DNA of 64,000 nucleotides, taken from assembly GCA_020746835.1 (NCBI GenBank), contig JAGPNK010000001.1, positions 5,828,001 to 5,892,000 on the forward strand. The letters are read 5' to 3'. The stretch comes from Stachybotrys elegans (Eukaryota; Ascomycota; Sordariomycetes; Hypocreales; Stachybotryaceae). The notes under the pieces were generated by a model. The model saw only the letters and a program-made list of their open reading frames with translations, searched no databases and was not told where the DNA came from. Below, in pieces: positions 22,577 through 34,143 of the stretch (position 1 is the first letter of the stretch; the number at the start of each line of letters is the position of its first letter). Made by a program: the position numbers and the translations under genes.

Positions 22577-24343
22577 ATGGCGAACGAAACTCCCGCAAAT
22601 GTGCCAGCTCCTGGTTCTACCGCTGGCTCTGAGAAGACTGGCGCCATCGAGCAAGAGCTAGCTGGCATCGAGGATGGCTCTTTCAAGAATGAAGGCCACA
22701 TTCCCAACCCTGAGGAGGCCATCGAGGCTCTCGGAATTCCCAACTGGCGCGAGCTGGAGAAGAAGATTGTTCGCCGTCTGGACATGACACTCATGCCTTG
22801 TGTTTGGGTCTTGTACTTTTTCAACTAGTACGTACTTCATCCTTGGGAAATGCTTTGCTAACATTACGAAGCATGGATCGCGCATCCATCGGACAGGCTA
22901 GATTGAGTTCACTTGATTCCGACTTGAACCTGGTCGGCAGCAACTTTTCTACCGCCGTGTCTATTCTCTCTGTCGGTTATGGTATGTTCTCAGACAAGAG
23001 GCCTGGTCAGTGCTAATGAGAATAGTTCTTGGTCAATTGCCTAGTAACATGCTCATCACCAAGATCCGCCCCAGTGCCTACCTCTGCGGCATGGCTCTTG
23101 TCTGGTCAGGTGTCAGTGCTGCAACATGCGGCGTTACTGACTACCGGGGTCTCATTGGTGTGCGATTTGCTTTGGGTCTCGTTGAGGCACCGCTTCTTCC
23201 CGGCGCTGTCTACTTGCTGGGCTGCTGGTACACGAGAAAGGAGGTTGCGCTGCGCATGGCTATTCTATATTCTGCCCAGACCCTGGCCTTTTGCTCGGCA
23301 GGTCTGATTGCTGCCGCCATCTACGCTACCCTCGAGCAAGTTCATGGCCTTGCTGGTTGGCAGTGGCTCTTCATCATCCTGGCCGCCGCCGGATCGGGCT
23401 TCGCTATGATTTGCTTCTTTTTCCTGCCCGACTACCCTACCTCGACAACTGGCAGCGCTATGTGGACCATGACGGAAGACATGCGCAAGATCGCGGCCGC
23501 CCGTATCATTGCCGACCGTCCCTCGACCTCGGAAGGCAAGGCTGGTGCGTGGGAGGGACTGAAGCTCAGTGTGCGAGATCCCAAGCTGTGGATCCTTACG
23601 CTCATGAACATTTGCATCTCAGCTGCCTACGGATTCTCCAACTTTTATCCATCCATCGTTCGAGGCCTCGCCAGTTCATGGGGCTTCAGCTCTACGATTG
23701 CATTGCTGCTCACGGCGCCTCCTTACATTTTTGCTGCTATTGGCTCGTACATTAACGCCTGGCACTCAGACAAGTACGTTCAACCTCTTCAGCAGCTTCA
23801 GCAACGTAACTAACCATTTCAGAACGAGAGAGCGTGGCCTCCACTACGCTATACCGGTGCTGGTTGCTTGCACAGGTTTCATCGTCTGCCTGGCTACAGC
23901 CAATCCTGCAGCTCGTTACGGTGCCTCGTTCATCTACGTGGGAGGCATGTACATTGCCAACCCTCTGATCATGGGCTACGTTAGCGGTAAGTGACTTTGT
24001 CTTTGAACATTGTATCGTACTAATAGGAATAGGCATTCTCGGAAAAACGCCCGAGAAGCGAGCTGTGTCTGTAGCTCTCTGCAACTTGCTTTCCCAGATC
24101 GGTATGTCGACTCATGTGCATGCTAGTCCATCGCTAATGATCCTAGGAAACTTTACCGCTCCATACATGTTCACACCCAGTGAAGAGCCACGATACATCA
24201 GTGCCTTCATTGGAATGATGGCATTTGGAATTGCTTCCGCTAGCTGCGCCATCGGCCTCAAGTACTGGCTCATTCGCTCGAACAAGAAGCTGCTCCGCAA
24301 TGCTGAGAGGAACGGCACTGTGTACCAGCCGTACGTCACCTGA
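22577..24343 (+). CDS. MFS permease, ACS family (second carrier)
   Basis: Six exons (22577-22827, 22872-22981, 23026-23773, 23823-23986, 24033-24101, 24147-24343) are joined by five introns of 44-49 nt, all GT-AG with matching phase, giving 512 aa. After a hydrophilic N-terminus, FFNYMDRASIGQARL is the ACS-family first-helix signature. RFALGLVEAPLLPGAVYLLGCWYTRKE and FFLPDYP are also typical of Dal5/Tna1/Liz1-type symporters. It should take up an organic anion at the plasma membrane. It is clearly a paralogue, not a copy, of the permease at 10.5-12.2 kb, since the two differ in sequence and intron positions. It lies downstream of the AtuA fusion on the same strand after a 2.7-kb gap, and marks the likely right edge of the catabolic locus. 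Confidence 0.9.
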
Positions 24344-24654
24344 GCCACCTTACGGTATTACGAAGAACAAGGATTATGACAATTGTACCGGCTCGCTGAG
24401 AGATGAACGGTTATATGAATATATAGTAGATGGAGGCGTCAATTAGTCTCTATTATAAATATTAACATACCTGTCCGATCTAGCTACCAAGTTAGTTGAA
24501 GAGCCTCATATCGGCAATATAGGTTGCATGTCACTATATGGATCCCAGTCAAAAGTTTTAACCACCTCGTGATGCGATTGTTAAGGGTTGTTCATTGCCA
24601 AGAGTTCGGTACTGGTAATGTACTTATGGGGAGCCATGAGATGCTTCTGTGGTT
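24344..24654. other. Intergenic, 0.3 kb
   Basis: Terminator region of the second permease. AT-rich, with no recognised feature. Confidence 0.35.
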
Positions 24655-24747
24655 TAATGATCTGATATCGTCTTTATCGTCAGGGGGGGCCTCCTCGAAG
24701 TCGCTGGTCCGTATCCCATTGGGGCACACGAACGGGAAATCCCACAT
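24655..24747 (+). repeat. Dispersed repeat family R1, copy C
   Basis: Carries the conserved 85-bp tail of the R1 family (GTCTTTATCGTCAGGGGGGG to GGGAAATCCCACAT) without the upstream coding-like part seen in copies A and B. Same orientation as copy A. Confidence 0.75.
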
Positions 24748-26084
24748 TCGGCGGTTTGATCTCATAGAGCATTACACGACGTGGCTCTTCTCCAAGCTTT
24801 GAGTGGTGGAGCTGCATTACTATCACTGAAATCCCGGTTGAAGACAAATTGAGCCGGCAAAGATGCAGTAGGCTATGAGTCAAAGCTTGGGTCAAGGGCT
24901 GGGCTGAATATCCATAACCAGGCAGTTGCCCAACTCAATCGAAGGACCACGTCTACTTTATGCTATTTCAGATCAGCTCAACACTGCCCATCCATCCCAA
25001 AACATCAAATGTAGCTCCGAGCGGCCATTGTAGATGCCCCCATTAACCCACTCGCACCAGCGCTGCTTTTTGTATGCTTGTCTCGCGGCAATTTGGGCAA
25101 GATCTCGGATACCCACCTGATAATCTGCGTGACCTCAAACTGGATCTTGACGACTCCATTCTTTATCCCATGGTTTGTCACCTGTTCCAAGTCTGCTATG
25201 TTGCGGAAATAAGAGGGTTGAGGAGCCTTTCTCTCGCTGTTCCCTAGAGGAAGCTTTGACAGAGGAGTCAGTAGCTGGACTTATTTATTCAATCTAGAAG
25301 TCAAGCCGGCGAACACCAAGACAGCAGATGACAAACCTCCAAACGGTAGCAGCAGTGATGTAGGATAAGCTGGAAACTCCGTGTATGTGTGGGGCTTCTC
25401 CGGTTACCCTCCTTAATCAGCTGTTTGAGATCTACCCTAGACTAATTCGAGATGCCTCCATTGTGTCAACATCGTAGACGGGTGTCTGACGTATACTCAT
25501 TGAGACTCAACCATGTCCGAGAGTCGTGTTTTTCTTTGCCCTTGTCCCGTACAGTGTTGCCATCTGCCAAGCCTTCAATGGCGTATGGTTAGTCTTCACA
25601 CACACTCCAACCACAGGGACTAGCTCCTATAGGGCTGCATGCGATGCATTTGTATTCTTATTTACGTGTTCATGCAGAGGCATTCTTAGAAATCTGCTAT
25701 TGGTTGTTCGATTGCGAAGCTTATTGTGTTCTTCCAGCCGCTTGTCCGAGGGACCACGCTCACATCCCTGTCAATTGCATCGTTGAATGTGGTCGTCAAC
25801 CCACCCACCCTTGACAACATTCGCCTTAAACGTCCTAGTATGCTTGTTCAAACCAAACTTGCGTTGGCTCTCGGCATCGGCTTCGTCGCCGTAGTGTGGT
25901 CGACTGGTAGACCATTGGAAAGAAAGGACTACGCCATGACCATGGATGACCCTCCTCAGAGAACAAGCCCGTGGATAAGGCCTGAGACCCGAGACTTTAA
26001 TTGCTCCTTGGCAATGGGCCTGGCAATATTGTCTGTGGCTGGCCAAGCCATGGTGGCTTTGCTCAAGGAGTGCTCGGCTATTGA
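24748..26084. other. Mostly gene-free, 1.3 kb
   Basis: No gene is assigned. A short minus-strand frame at 25005-25190 and a plus-strand frame from 25840 (with a hydrophobic N-terminal segment, LALALGIGFVAVVW) could be decayed exons, but nothing recognisable is present. The latter may be the 5' part of the relic that follows. Confidence 0.35.
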
Positions 26085-26405
26085 ACTACCTACTAGACTT
26101 TCTTGGGCTCGACCGATTTACAGACTCCGTCCGCTCAAACGACCGAGAGGAGGAAGACGCCCACTGTCAGAGAATGCGGCAACTGGGTGCCACTTGGTGG
26201 CCGAGCTACCCAGACGGAGACGAATTTCCCGAGAAATGAAAGGGATGAAGAGCAGGTCATTGTTGGCTGGCCAAGCACAGGTGGTGTCTGGGTCATCAAA
26301 ACTACGATGTTCGAGGCGGGTGATAGAGGGCTCGGCAGGATCAAAAACGCCAAGGACACGGATGAGCAGTGCCGCCTGATCGAACAGCTAAATGACTGCG
26401 ACTGA
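26085..26405 (+). pseudogene. Frameshifted relic of a small hypothetical protein
   Basis: Two frames together read as one protein-like segment. FLGLDRFTDSVRSND, then MRQLGATWWPSYPDGDEF, ends at a stop near 26240 in one frame; the next frame continues with RDEEQVIVGWPSTGGVWVIK, then EAGDRGLGRI, to a stop at 26405. The pattern 'LGATWW ... GWPS-GGVWV ... GRI-NA' resembles a small conserved fungal protein of unknown function. No intron with plausible signals joins the frames, so a one-base frameshift is likely. The 5' end is not resolved. Confidence 0.4.
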
Positions 26406-26450
26406 GTTGGTGGATTCGTACCTATTCAAAAAACAACTTCACTAAACCTT

Positions 26451-29014
26451 CTAACTCTTAAAGTATTTCCCCTTCCCGCCCTTCTTGTTTCGCGCAACGA
26501 TGGTGCAGTTCAAACTTTGTAACGTCTCCGGATGTTCCTCACCCAAGATTCGAACTCGAAGTTCACCCGCCTCTTTGAATATCTCTTCAGCCTCCGCGTA
26601 TCTCATTTGACTCAACAGATCGGCGCCTAGGTGATGCAATGTCTTGACAGTATCCTCATGTTCATAACCAAGAGCTTCGCGACGGGCTGCTAGAGTTTCC
26701 CGATGGACAGCCTCTGCTTCTGTAAATCTTTTCTGTAGAAAAAGAGTCTCACCGCGGTCATGCATGCTCGCTAGGGTCTGAGGATGCTCTGGACCCAGAG
26801 TCCCCCTGCGGAGTTCAATAAGATAACGGAAGAAGGCATCCGCAGCCGCCAGCTTATTGTGACTCTTGAGCATAGTCGCGAGGGCCTCCATGGTTCTCAA
26901 AGTTCTAGGATGGCTTCTTCCCAGCATCTCGTCTCTCAGGCGGAGAGTTAGCAAGTAAACCTTCTCTGCCTCGTTGATCTGGCTCTGGACCGAGAGGCAG
27001 AGTGCAATTCGCTCCATAATGTCGGGCAGAGTCTTGTGTTTTGTGCCAAAGGCTGCCTTGGAAAGCGCCAGCGCCGCCCGGAATATTTTTTCAGCTTCAT
27101 GGTATCCTTCCTTGCTCGTGTAGAAGCCATGTTCCTTGCTTGATGCCTGAGATATGGTCTGCAGCAGACTCTCGCCAAGTTCAACCAAGAGTCGGCAGGA
27201 GCTTTCTGGCTTTATCAGTATGGTTGCATTGCAGAGGGCATGCATCAACTGGGTTGCTCCCCATGCGAGGTTATTCCCTTTGTGCAGCATGCTCTTCTTG
27301 GCTTCCAGGGAGTGTTCCAGGATCTCTGCTGCAATGTCCCATTTCGACTGTTCCATGAAAATGGTGGCCAGGTGATCTGTTGCATGGACCATGACCCTGT
27401 CTCTGCTAGCAACCATCTCCCGGATGGTTATCGTTTCGCGAAGGAACTGCACGGCGAAGCTAGCTCGATCCTCTTTCAGTATCTTGACCAGGTCGCTCAT
27501 GCTGTTCAAAAGATTGGCCTCCTCTTTCTTGTCCAGATTTTCTTTGCGCCACTGTATGATATACCGATATAGTCGCTCGGTTTCCCGTTCTACCCATAGT
27601 TCGTGTACTCGGTTCTTCAGCGTGCTCTTGTCCAAGCTCCTTCTTGCAGTGTGCCACAGTCTACCCTTCAGTCTGGTTGGCTCGGTTTTCAACGAAATAT
27701 CTGTGCTCTCCGGTCTCTTTTGGTCTTCTGTTTCCAAGGCTGGTATCTGAGATATCCACGAAGCCTGGTTTCTGCGGGGTCGGCTGCTCTCGACAATGGC
27801 AGGTTTGCGGACGGCTACCTTGGCGAGCTTCGTGGTGCTATCGTAATTCAACTCTTCCAATGACTCGTCCAGTGAGGGGCGGCTCCGAATGGAGGAGTGA
27901 TGTTGAGGAAATGAAGCCCGGGCGTCCTCCACTATCAATGATAAAGTGCTTGATGCATCTTGAGACCATGACCACTCGGATAGAAGACTCATGCTAAGGG
28001 ACGCAGCCTGCTTTTCACTCGCAGCTGGCTCCAAGGTGTTCCAAGTGTGATTTGCCGCATCTTGGGCCGTCGGTCTCCTCGACGGTTCCCCTGCTAGGAG
28101 GCTGCTGATGAGGGATATTGCCACATAACTAACACCCGATGCTTCCAGACCCGACTCGACGCTACCACTGTCACCATAGATGTATTCTGTGAGTTCCGTG
28201 AAGGCAGCAAATGTTGGTCGACCACATAATATCTCGAACAATGTCTCTCCCAGACACCACATGTCTGCAGCGAAAGGGTCGTTTTCCCGGCCTAGAAAGG
28301 TCTCTGGGGCATGAAAACGGGATCCTCCGGTAGGGGTATACGCGTCCTGTTTGACCCCAAAGTTGATGAGTTTGATCTTCCAGGGTTGGTGGCTCTTGAT
28401 GAGAATGTTCTAAACGGTAAGCGACGCATTAATTTCTGCAAATATCTACATACCGATGGTTTGAGGCTCCCGTGAAAGAATTGCTCGGTGTGCAGCGTGA
28501 CGAGGCCACGAAGCAACTGGCTCATAATCTCACGTGCCTGATCCTGGGGCAGCCCCGACGCGCAAGTACTTAGGTAGTGTTGCAGGTCGCCAAGCTCGCA
28601 GTACTCCATTGCTAAATAGATCTGGCCGGGGCTACAGAACCAGCCCATTATTGAAACGAATAGTTCAGAATACTAAGCATGTTAGATCATTCTCGTGTAA
28701 TGGTCATCACTTACCTTTTCTTGGGAAAACTTGGCGTAAGCCTCTAGCTTTCTTGAGTACGCTTCATCGCTCGCAGCATTCGCGCAAATGCATTTGACCA
28801 CTCGCAACTCCTTTGCTGAGACTCTCTGCTCCAGGGCGGACCCTCTTCCCAGTTGCTTGACGTGGAGCCATACTTGTTCATCCGAGCTTTCAACGTCATT
28901 GAGCGGGAAGTTGGCTGTGTATTGCTGACCGCCATCGGACCAGAAACGGGCATGCAATCGAGAATCTCGTACCAGCGTCGGCAAATCCAATAATTCTGAG
29001 CCCGGATCCTCCAT
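26451..29014 (-). CDS. Pseudokinase - TPR (kinesin-light-chain-like) protein
   Basis: Three exons (29014-28715, 28672-28454, 28409-26451) give 825 aa. The N-terminal part is a protein-kinase fold: Gly-rich loop LGRGSALEQRV, the ATP-binding Lys in VVKCI (K74), then FHGSLKPSNILI in place of HRDLKPEN and KLINFG in place of DFG, and HAPETF and ADMWCLGETLFEILCG as conserved structural motifs. The catalytic Asp (S169) and metal Asp (N189) are both replaced, so it is predicted to be catalytically dead. The middle is basic and low complexity. The C-terminal half holds TPR repeats of the kinesin-light-chain type (YLLTLRLRDEMLGRSHPRTL, HRETLAARREALGYEHEDTV, FKEAGELRVRILGEEHPETL). It is probably a cytosolic scaffold. 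The architecture recalls fungal signalling or NLR-like proteins, but no NB-ARC or NACHT domain is present. Confidence 0.88.
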
Positions 29015-29335
29015 AGCTTATACCAAGCTCTATGCACGTGGCGATGGGAATTTGGGCGCGGTAATTCTAGAATACGGATGGTTGGGGGGATTCAGGAGAT
29101 GGGAGAAATGACCCCTCTCGCCAAGTACCCTTGCTGGCCACTTACATACAAAAGTCCCTATCTGACGGTTATTTTTAGCCACCTGCATTATGCCTTCGAT
29201 TCATGAACAAGCTCCGTACAAGCCCAATAATTCATAACTATTTGGCGACTACTAAGCCCAAGAGTTGAGCTTGCAGACTGCCGAAAGGAAATCCGGCAGC
29301 CTCGTCACCTAGTCATCCCTAAATGATGAGTTTCA
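29015..29335. other. Intergenic, 0.3 kb
   Basis: Promoter side of the pseudokinase-TPR gene. No element was recognised. Confidence 0.35.
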
Positions 29336-29420
29336 TTTGCGATTTTCCGTTCGTGTGCCCCAATGAGATTCGAGGCGGCGACTTCAGGAGGCCCCCTCAG
29401 ATTATAAAAACAATACCAAA
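29336..29420 (-). repeat. Dispersed repeat family R1, copy D (diverged)
   Basis: The reverse complement matches the R1 tail (GGGGGCCTCCTGAAGTCGCC and CATTGGGGCACACGAACGGA), with more differences than the other copies. Confidence 0.65.
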
Positions 29421-30027
29421 TCAAAGACAACACCTGACAGAAATACGCTTTTGGCTGTGTTCACCATGCAATAAGCGCGGATTTCTAATGTCGCTGAGGC
29501 GGCTGAGGCCCCTCCTTGACCCTGGACTGCTTTTGAAACTTGACCACTACATATACTTATTGTGTCTTACTTTGAACCTATTGCCAGCAAAGTTTGGTAT
29601 ATCAAATTCTTGAAGCTTGGGCTTTGGAATCGGTTTACAACCCATCCAGCAACAAAGGCCGCCAATTATCGTCGAAAAGCCAGCGTCAAACGTTGAGCAT
29701 GGCGTCACCTACTCTACCTACTATGAATGTGAACAATAAAGATAGGATTGGGAGATATCCCCCTGAACTTGTGGTCTAGACAGCTGAGTTACTTTGGTCT
29801 GAGCCACACTCGACTCAGTACTTACTGTCTTGCTGACCCATGGCCATACCCTATACACACATATAACCGCTTCAAACTCAGAGATGTGGTTCGAGACGTC
29901 ATTCTCGTTCCTGTAAAGGATATGCATATTATCGGTGAGCATTTGAATAAATTACACAGCGTCCGAGGCTTCATATCACTTTGGCCTTTAACCTAGAGGA
30001 GCCTAGATATAGAGAACTAGCTTGAAA
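29421..30027. other. Intergenic, 0.6 kb
   Basis: AT-rich spacer between two R1 copies. No gene was recognised and the open frames are short. Confidence 0.35.
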
Positions 30028-30250
30028 TGTGGGATTTCCCGTTTGTGTGCCCCAATGGGATATAGACCAGTGACTTCAAGAAGGCCCCCTCTGATAATAA
30101 AGACAATATTAGATCAATAGATAACAATTGGTTAGAAAATACACTTGATTAAGAAAAGCTTATAGCTGCAGCGGATATTAAAGTTTTCCAGCCACTGCAA
30201 TTGCCTAGAAGATGCCGCCGTGGCGTCGGCGCAACATGCGGGAAGGCTTC
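30028..30250 (-). repeat. Dispersed repeat family R1, copy B (long, inverted)
   Basis: Reverse complement of copy A over about 220 bases, including the GCGCCGACGCCACGGCGGC segment, the shared TGGCTGGAAAACTTT and TCTAACCAATTGTTATC words and the 85-bp tail. It ends within 50 bp of the stop codon of the regulator at 30300, so that gene's 3' UTR probably contains repeat sequence. Confidence 0.75.
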
Positions 30251-30299
30251 TGCGATGTGGCTTCGGCACCAATCCTGAATTGAACTTCCACGATCAACA

Positions 30300-32823
30300 T
30301 CAAAGGAGACCAAGAATTTGGTCGAAACTAAACTCGCTTGCATGCCAAATGTCATCCCCCTCCAGCCAGTGTGTCGACTCAGACACATTCCCAGCCAACT
30401 CCATCAGAGCTAGATCCTGGGTCGCGGTCTCTTTGGTCGAGTTGGAGAGTTGAAGCTCTGCAATATCTGTATCTGCGTCGTTTTTCTGATTCTCCTGTTG
30501 CTCAAATTGACCTTCATGGTTATCATCTCCAATGTCGTTGCCGGGACTGCTTGCCGGCGTGTCCAGCACTGCTATATCACTTCCACCTAGCAAAGTCGTA
30601 TCTGGGCCGTACTGAGAGGCAGAAAGGCTGCTGCCATAAGCCTCAATCACTGCATCCATAGCCCGTCCCGCCACCGTCTCGAGCAAAGCAGCGAGTGTCC
30701 GCTCCTCATTCGGAATTTCCTCGGACAAGCTCAAAGTCTGCACATAGCCTGACACTATGGTCGGTCCCATCTGCTCCCGGAATCTCTGGAAGTTCATTAG
30801 TCCTTCCTGCATAGGGCTTCCTAGAAAAGGCGATTCTGGCGGCTCCTCATCTGGGAATATTATTCTCCAAATAGTCTTCCACTGGTCTGGAAGACTAAGC
30901 TTCCTATCCACCCTCCTGCTGAGATCCTGCTCCTGTTCTTCAGTTATGCCTTCTGGCACCGAATACTCTAATCTCTCGCACACTCGAGCGATGAGATGCT
31001 CATCTAAGCTCGACTTGGATTCAAAGGTCAACCCGCAGAGAGGACAGTATTTCATTTGTTTGTGATGGCGGTGCAGATGCTGTTTGACATCCTTGATTCT
31101 CTTCAGGACATTCTTTAGGCACTGCTGATGACAGAGCGGTTCGCGTTTGTAGTACGGACAGGCCAGTAATAAAGTCTCGTGATTGTCGGTGCTGGGTCCG
31201 TGCTTGTTCTTCTTCCTCTTAACGGTTCCTGAATCAGGATGATCGTCTAAAGTCTCCGTATCTCCTTCGCTAGATCTTTGCCTTTTCCCTCTATTCCCCC
31301 CTTCACTTTTACGTGAACTGGAGGCGGTCTTCGCACTGGCATGACACGAGTTTGCGGCGGTTTGATAGCCCGTCCAACCAGCAAACTCTCGGAGTACGAG
31401 TTCAACGAGGTTTGGGACCTCTTGGAGCAGGGGATGGCCATGCTCTAGAGTTTCTTCAGTTTCGTCATCTGAAGTCCTGTCTGTATTAGAAGAAACAGAA
31501 GAGATTTCAAGTGCTTCCAAGTAGGTTATTGACTCTTGCTTTGTCGGAGAAGGCACAGAATAGGCTGACTTGACTCTAGACATAGAAGAAGGTGCCAGGA
31601 GGAGCTCTTTGGATGGGGTCAATTCGCTCAGAGAAGAGCCAAAAGTGTCATTCCAATCTCTCACAACCTTGAATAACGATTGTCTTTCCAGAGTTGGGTT
31701 AAAGACGTTTCTGTGAAGTTCAAGAAGGAATGATTGGATCTGATCTTTGGAAAAAGTCATGTTCGTGTCGCAGCGAATCAGTATCTCCCCGAACTGCATG
31801 ACAACTTTGTGGCCCTGCTCAACCACAAATTGGGCCCTTTCTTGTTTATTGATATCCGATCTGATGGAGCGAATCGTATCCGTACACTTATTGATAGTGT
31901 CGGAGAACTTGACTAGTTCAAACATAAACTCTTTTATGTTGGTGAAATAAGGTTGCTGCCGGCAAAAGAACCAAGCGCATCTGAACAGCGACTTGCCTAT
32001 TGTTCCAAGTTCCGCTCCATTAGGCATTCTTGAGGTTGAATAGGCGCACTCGTGACCACTCTCGGAACAGAAACGGCGGATGATTGCTTCAAGGGTGCTG
32101 AAACGTAAAGGGCCGTTAATATTTCCATTCGGTGTGACAACGTTTGTAGCCCCATCAGTGGTATGGCTTTTGTCACTGGAAGAACGGATGACATCAGAAA
32201 TTATGCCTCCATCACCGTTTGAGTTAACACTGTTGGCAGGAGTGGGAAGAGCTTGGGTAAAGCGCTCGTTTGACCCGGGCGACTTGCGTCGGTGCAAGGG
32301 CAGGTTGAAGGTGCACTGCACGTTGGCTTTATGACACCGAGAGCACCCGCTCTCGCCCTCGGTCAAGGGGCACTACAATGTATTAATCATGCTGTCTGTG
32401 GATATAAGATATGGGGACGAATCACTCGGTACCAACCTTTAAATGTTTACCGCGGCATTGATCACACATTCGGCGCCGCCCAAGTGGAGAATATGAAAAA
32501 TTCATTGCACTTGACGCCTTTTGGTTGGTACCAATCTCTGTGGGCCTTTCAAGAGAATTTGTTGATAACTGACTATCGCCTTTAAAACTTGATGAGGAAA
32601 CAGCTCTGCCTTCAGGAGCACCCCGCAGCTTGTTATGAGGCATATGCTGCTTATCTTGGTGACCTTGGCCAGATTCACCCTCCCTCGGCGGTGGAAACGC
32701 ATGTGCCTGCTCGGCCATAGTTGCGAGTTGAGACGAGCGAGTGAGAATTGTGAGGCTAGGCTTGGGAAAAGTTGCCGATTTTCTTCTTTGTATAAGGCTA
32801 GCTATGTGAAGTTGGTTTGACAT
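30300..32823 (-). CDS. Zn2Cys6 regulator with a Cys/His-rich (C2H2-like) second region
   Basis: Two exons (32823-32437 and 32372-30300) give 819 aa. The Zn2Cys6 cluster is split by the 64-nt intron: C-DQ-C-RGKHLK in exon 1 and C-x8-C-SR-C-x6-C in exon 2, so either exon alone hides it. Around the middle lies a Cys/His-rich module: LLACPYYKREPLCHQQC, then HLHRHHKQMKYCPLCGLTF and a following HLIARVC, resembling degenerate C2H2 fingers found in fungal proteins. The remainder is low complexity with acidic and Ser/Thr-rich stretches, including an acidic C-terminus. It is expected to be nuclear. The start at 32823 is the first ATG; MAEQAHAFPPP (about 32718) is an alternative. Targets are unknown. 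Confidence 0.8.
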
Positions 32824-33957
32824 TAATGATTGCTAGGTGCGTAAAGAGAGGGGTTTACTGATATAATATCTGGTCAACACCAGTTCAGGCAAACGCACAA
32901 ATGCGCCCTTTCTTGTTGAGTGGCAGAGCTGACACTTGGCAGTGTGTCACACTGCATTAGCTTACTACAACCACCAATGAAATGACCCAGTAAGATTGTT
33001 GCCTACGCACATCCGCTCTGTAAGCACAGCCCGATTTGGTATTTCCAGCATGGGTGGCAGAAATATTGTGATGCAAGGATTCGAACGTGCCTTTGAAACA
33101 TGGTTCAAGTTGTATGTAGCCAAGTAGCGCCACTCTGATACAGAACGTAGCATTTCTGCGCAGGATATATATTAATGTGTGATTTATTTTGCTATGAAGT
33201 CCGAAGCATCCGTGGTAACAGTAGGGGAAACGACAACGAGGCTCTTGTCAAGCTGCTCTTGCGCGGTAGCCGACTGGCCGGATGAGCCCTAATACTATCT
33301 CAACGAACTGGTTTTATCGGGCAATCCCTGATGGTTCATACAATATTGCCATACTGCACTACTAAAAATTGTGATTCGCTTCTCTGCATGTTGGTCATGC
33401 GCTATTCGTATGTCTTAGCCTTTCCAGGGACAAACGTCTCTATGCCGTCTCGTGGCTCAGCAGCTCATGACTACAGATAGTAACACCTATTCGCAAAGGT
33501 CCTCATTTTCTGGTACTGCTGGTCCTTTCCCTTAGATCTTCTCGTCATTCCTGGTCAACCAAGCCTGTGTGGGAGTGTCTGGTGCACCGAAAACACCAGG
33601 CCTTCCTTCTTGTCAGTCGTACGCATGTATCAAAGTCTGTTGCGACATAAAACCAGCTCGTGGGAGGTATGAGTATCTGGACGGATGGAAGGCCAAAATC
33701 TGAGTGTGTTGTGCGGGGCTTCACACTGTTCGCTTAGAGGTGAAAGAGTACCAATACTAACCAGGTCCCTTTTTCCACTTTCAAACGCTCTTATGTCACC
33801 ATTGAGAAACGAGGGCAAATTGCGTACTATACCTAGGACCTTAAATGGTTACGTACCAGTCGAGCTTTTGTTACGTCACCGGACTCAGAAGATCTCGACA
33901 GCGTTCACTATTCTACATGGCATATGAATTTGGAAAGTAGGTGGGGATTATTATATA
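32824..33957. other. Intergenic, 1.1 kb
   Basis: Upstream region of the Zn2Cys6/C2H2-like regulator. Short frames only. An isolated GTTCGAATCC word near 33075 (minus strand) is not part of a foldable tRNA. Confidence 0.4.
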
Positions 33958-34107
33958 TGGCCGCAACCGCAAGCCTCAAGCTTTTCTTAACCTAGTGTAT
34001 TTTCTTTCCAAGCGTTGTCTATTGAGTTGATATCCTCATTATCATTAGAGGGGCTTCCCGAAGTCGCTAGTCTGCATCCCAGGGGGGCACACGGACAGAA
34101 ACCACAC
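33958..34107 (+). repeat. Dispersed repeat family R1, copy E
   Basis: Matches copy A over about 150 bases (CCGCAAGCCTCAAGCTTTTC, TTGTCTATTGAGTTGAT and the tail to ACAGAAACCACAC), with many point differences. Just after it, CACTCTTAT and ATAAGAGTG (34107-34130) form a 9-bp inverted repeat with a 6-base loop. Confidence 0.7.
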
Positions 34108-34143
34108 ACTCTTATATGTGCATAAGAGTGCTCTATTTAAGTG

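Noticed and set aside
33060..33100. GTTCGAATCC on the minus strand
   Set aside because: No T-stem pairing or acceptor stem could be formed around it.
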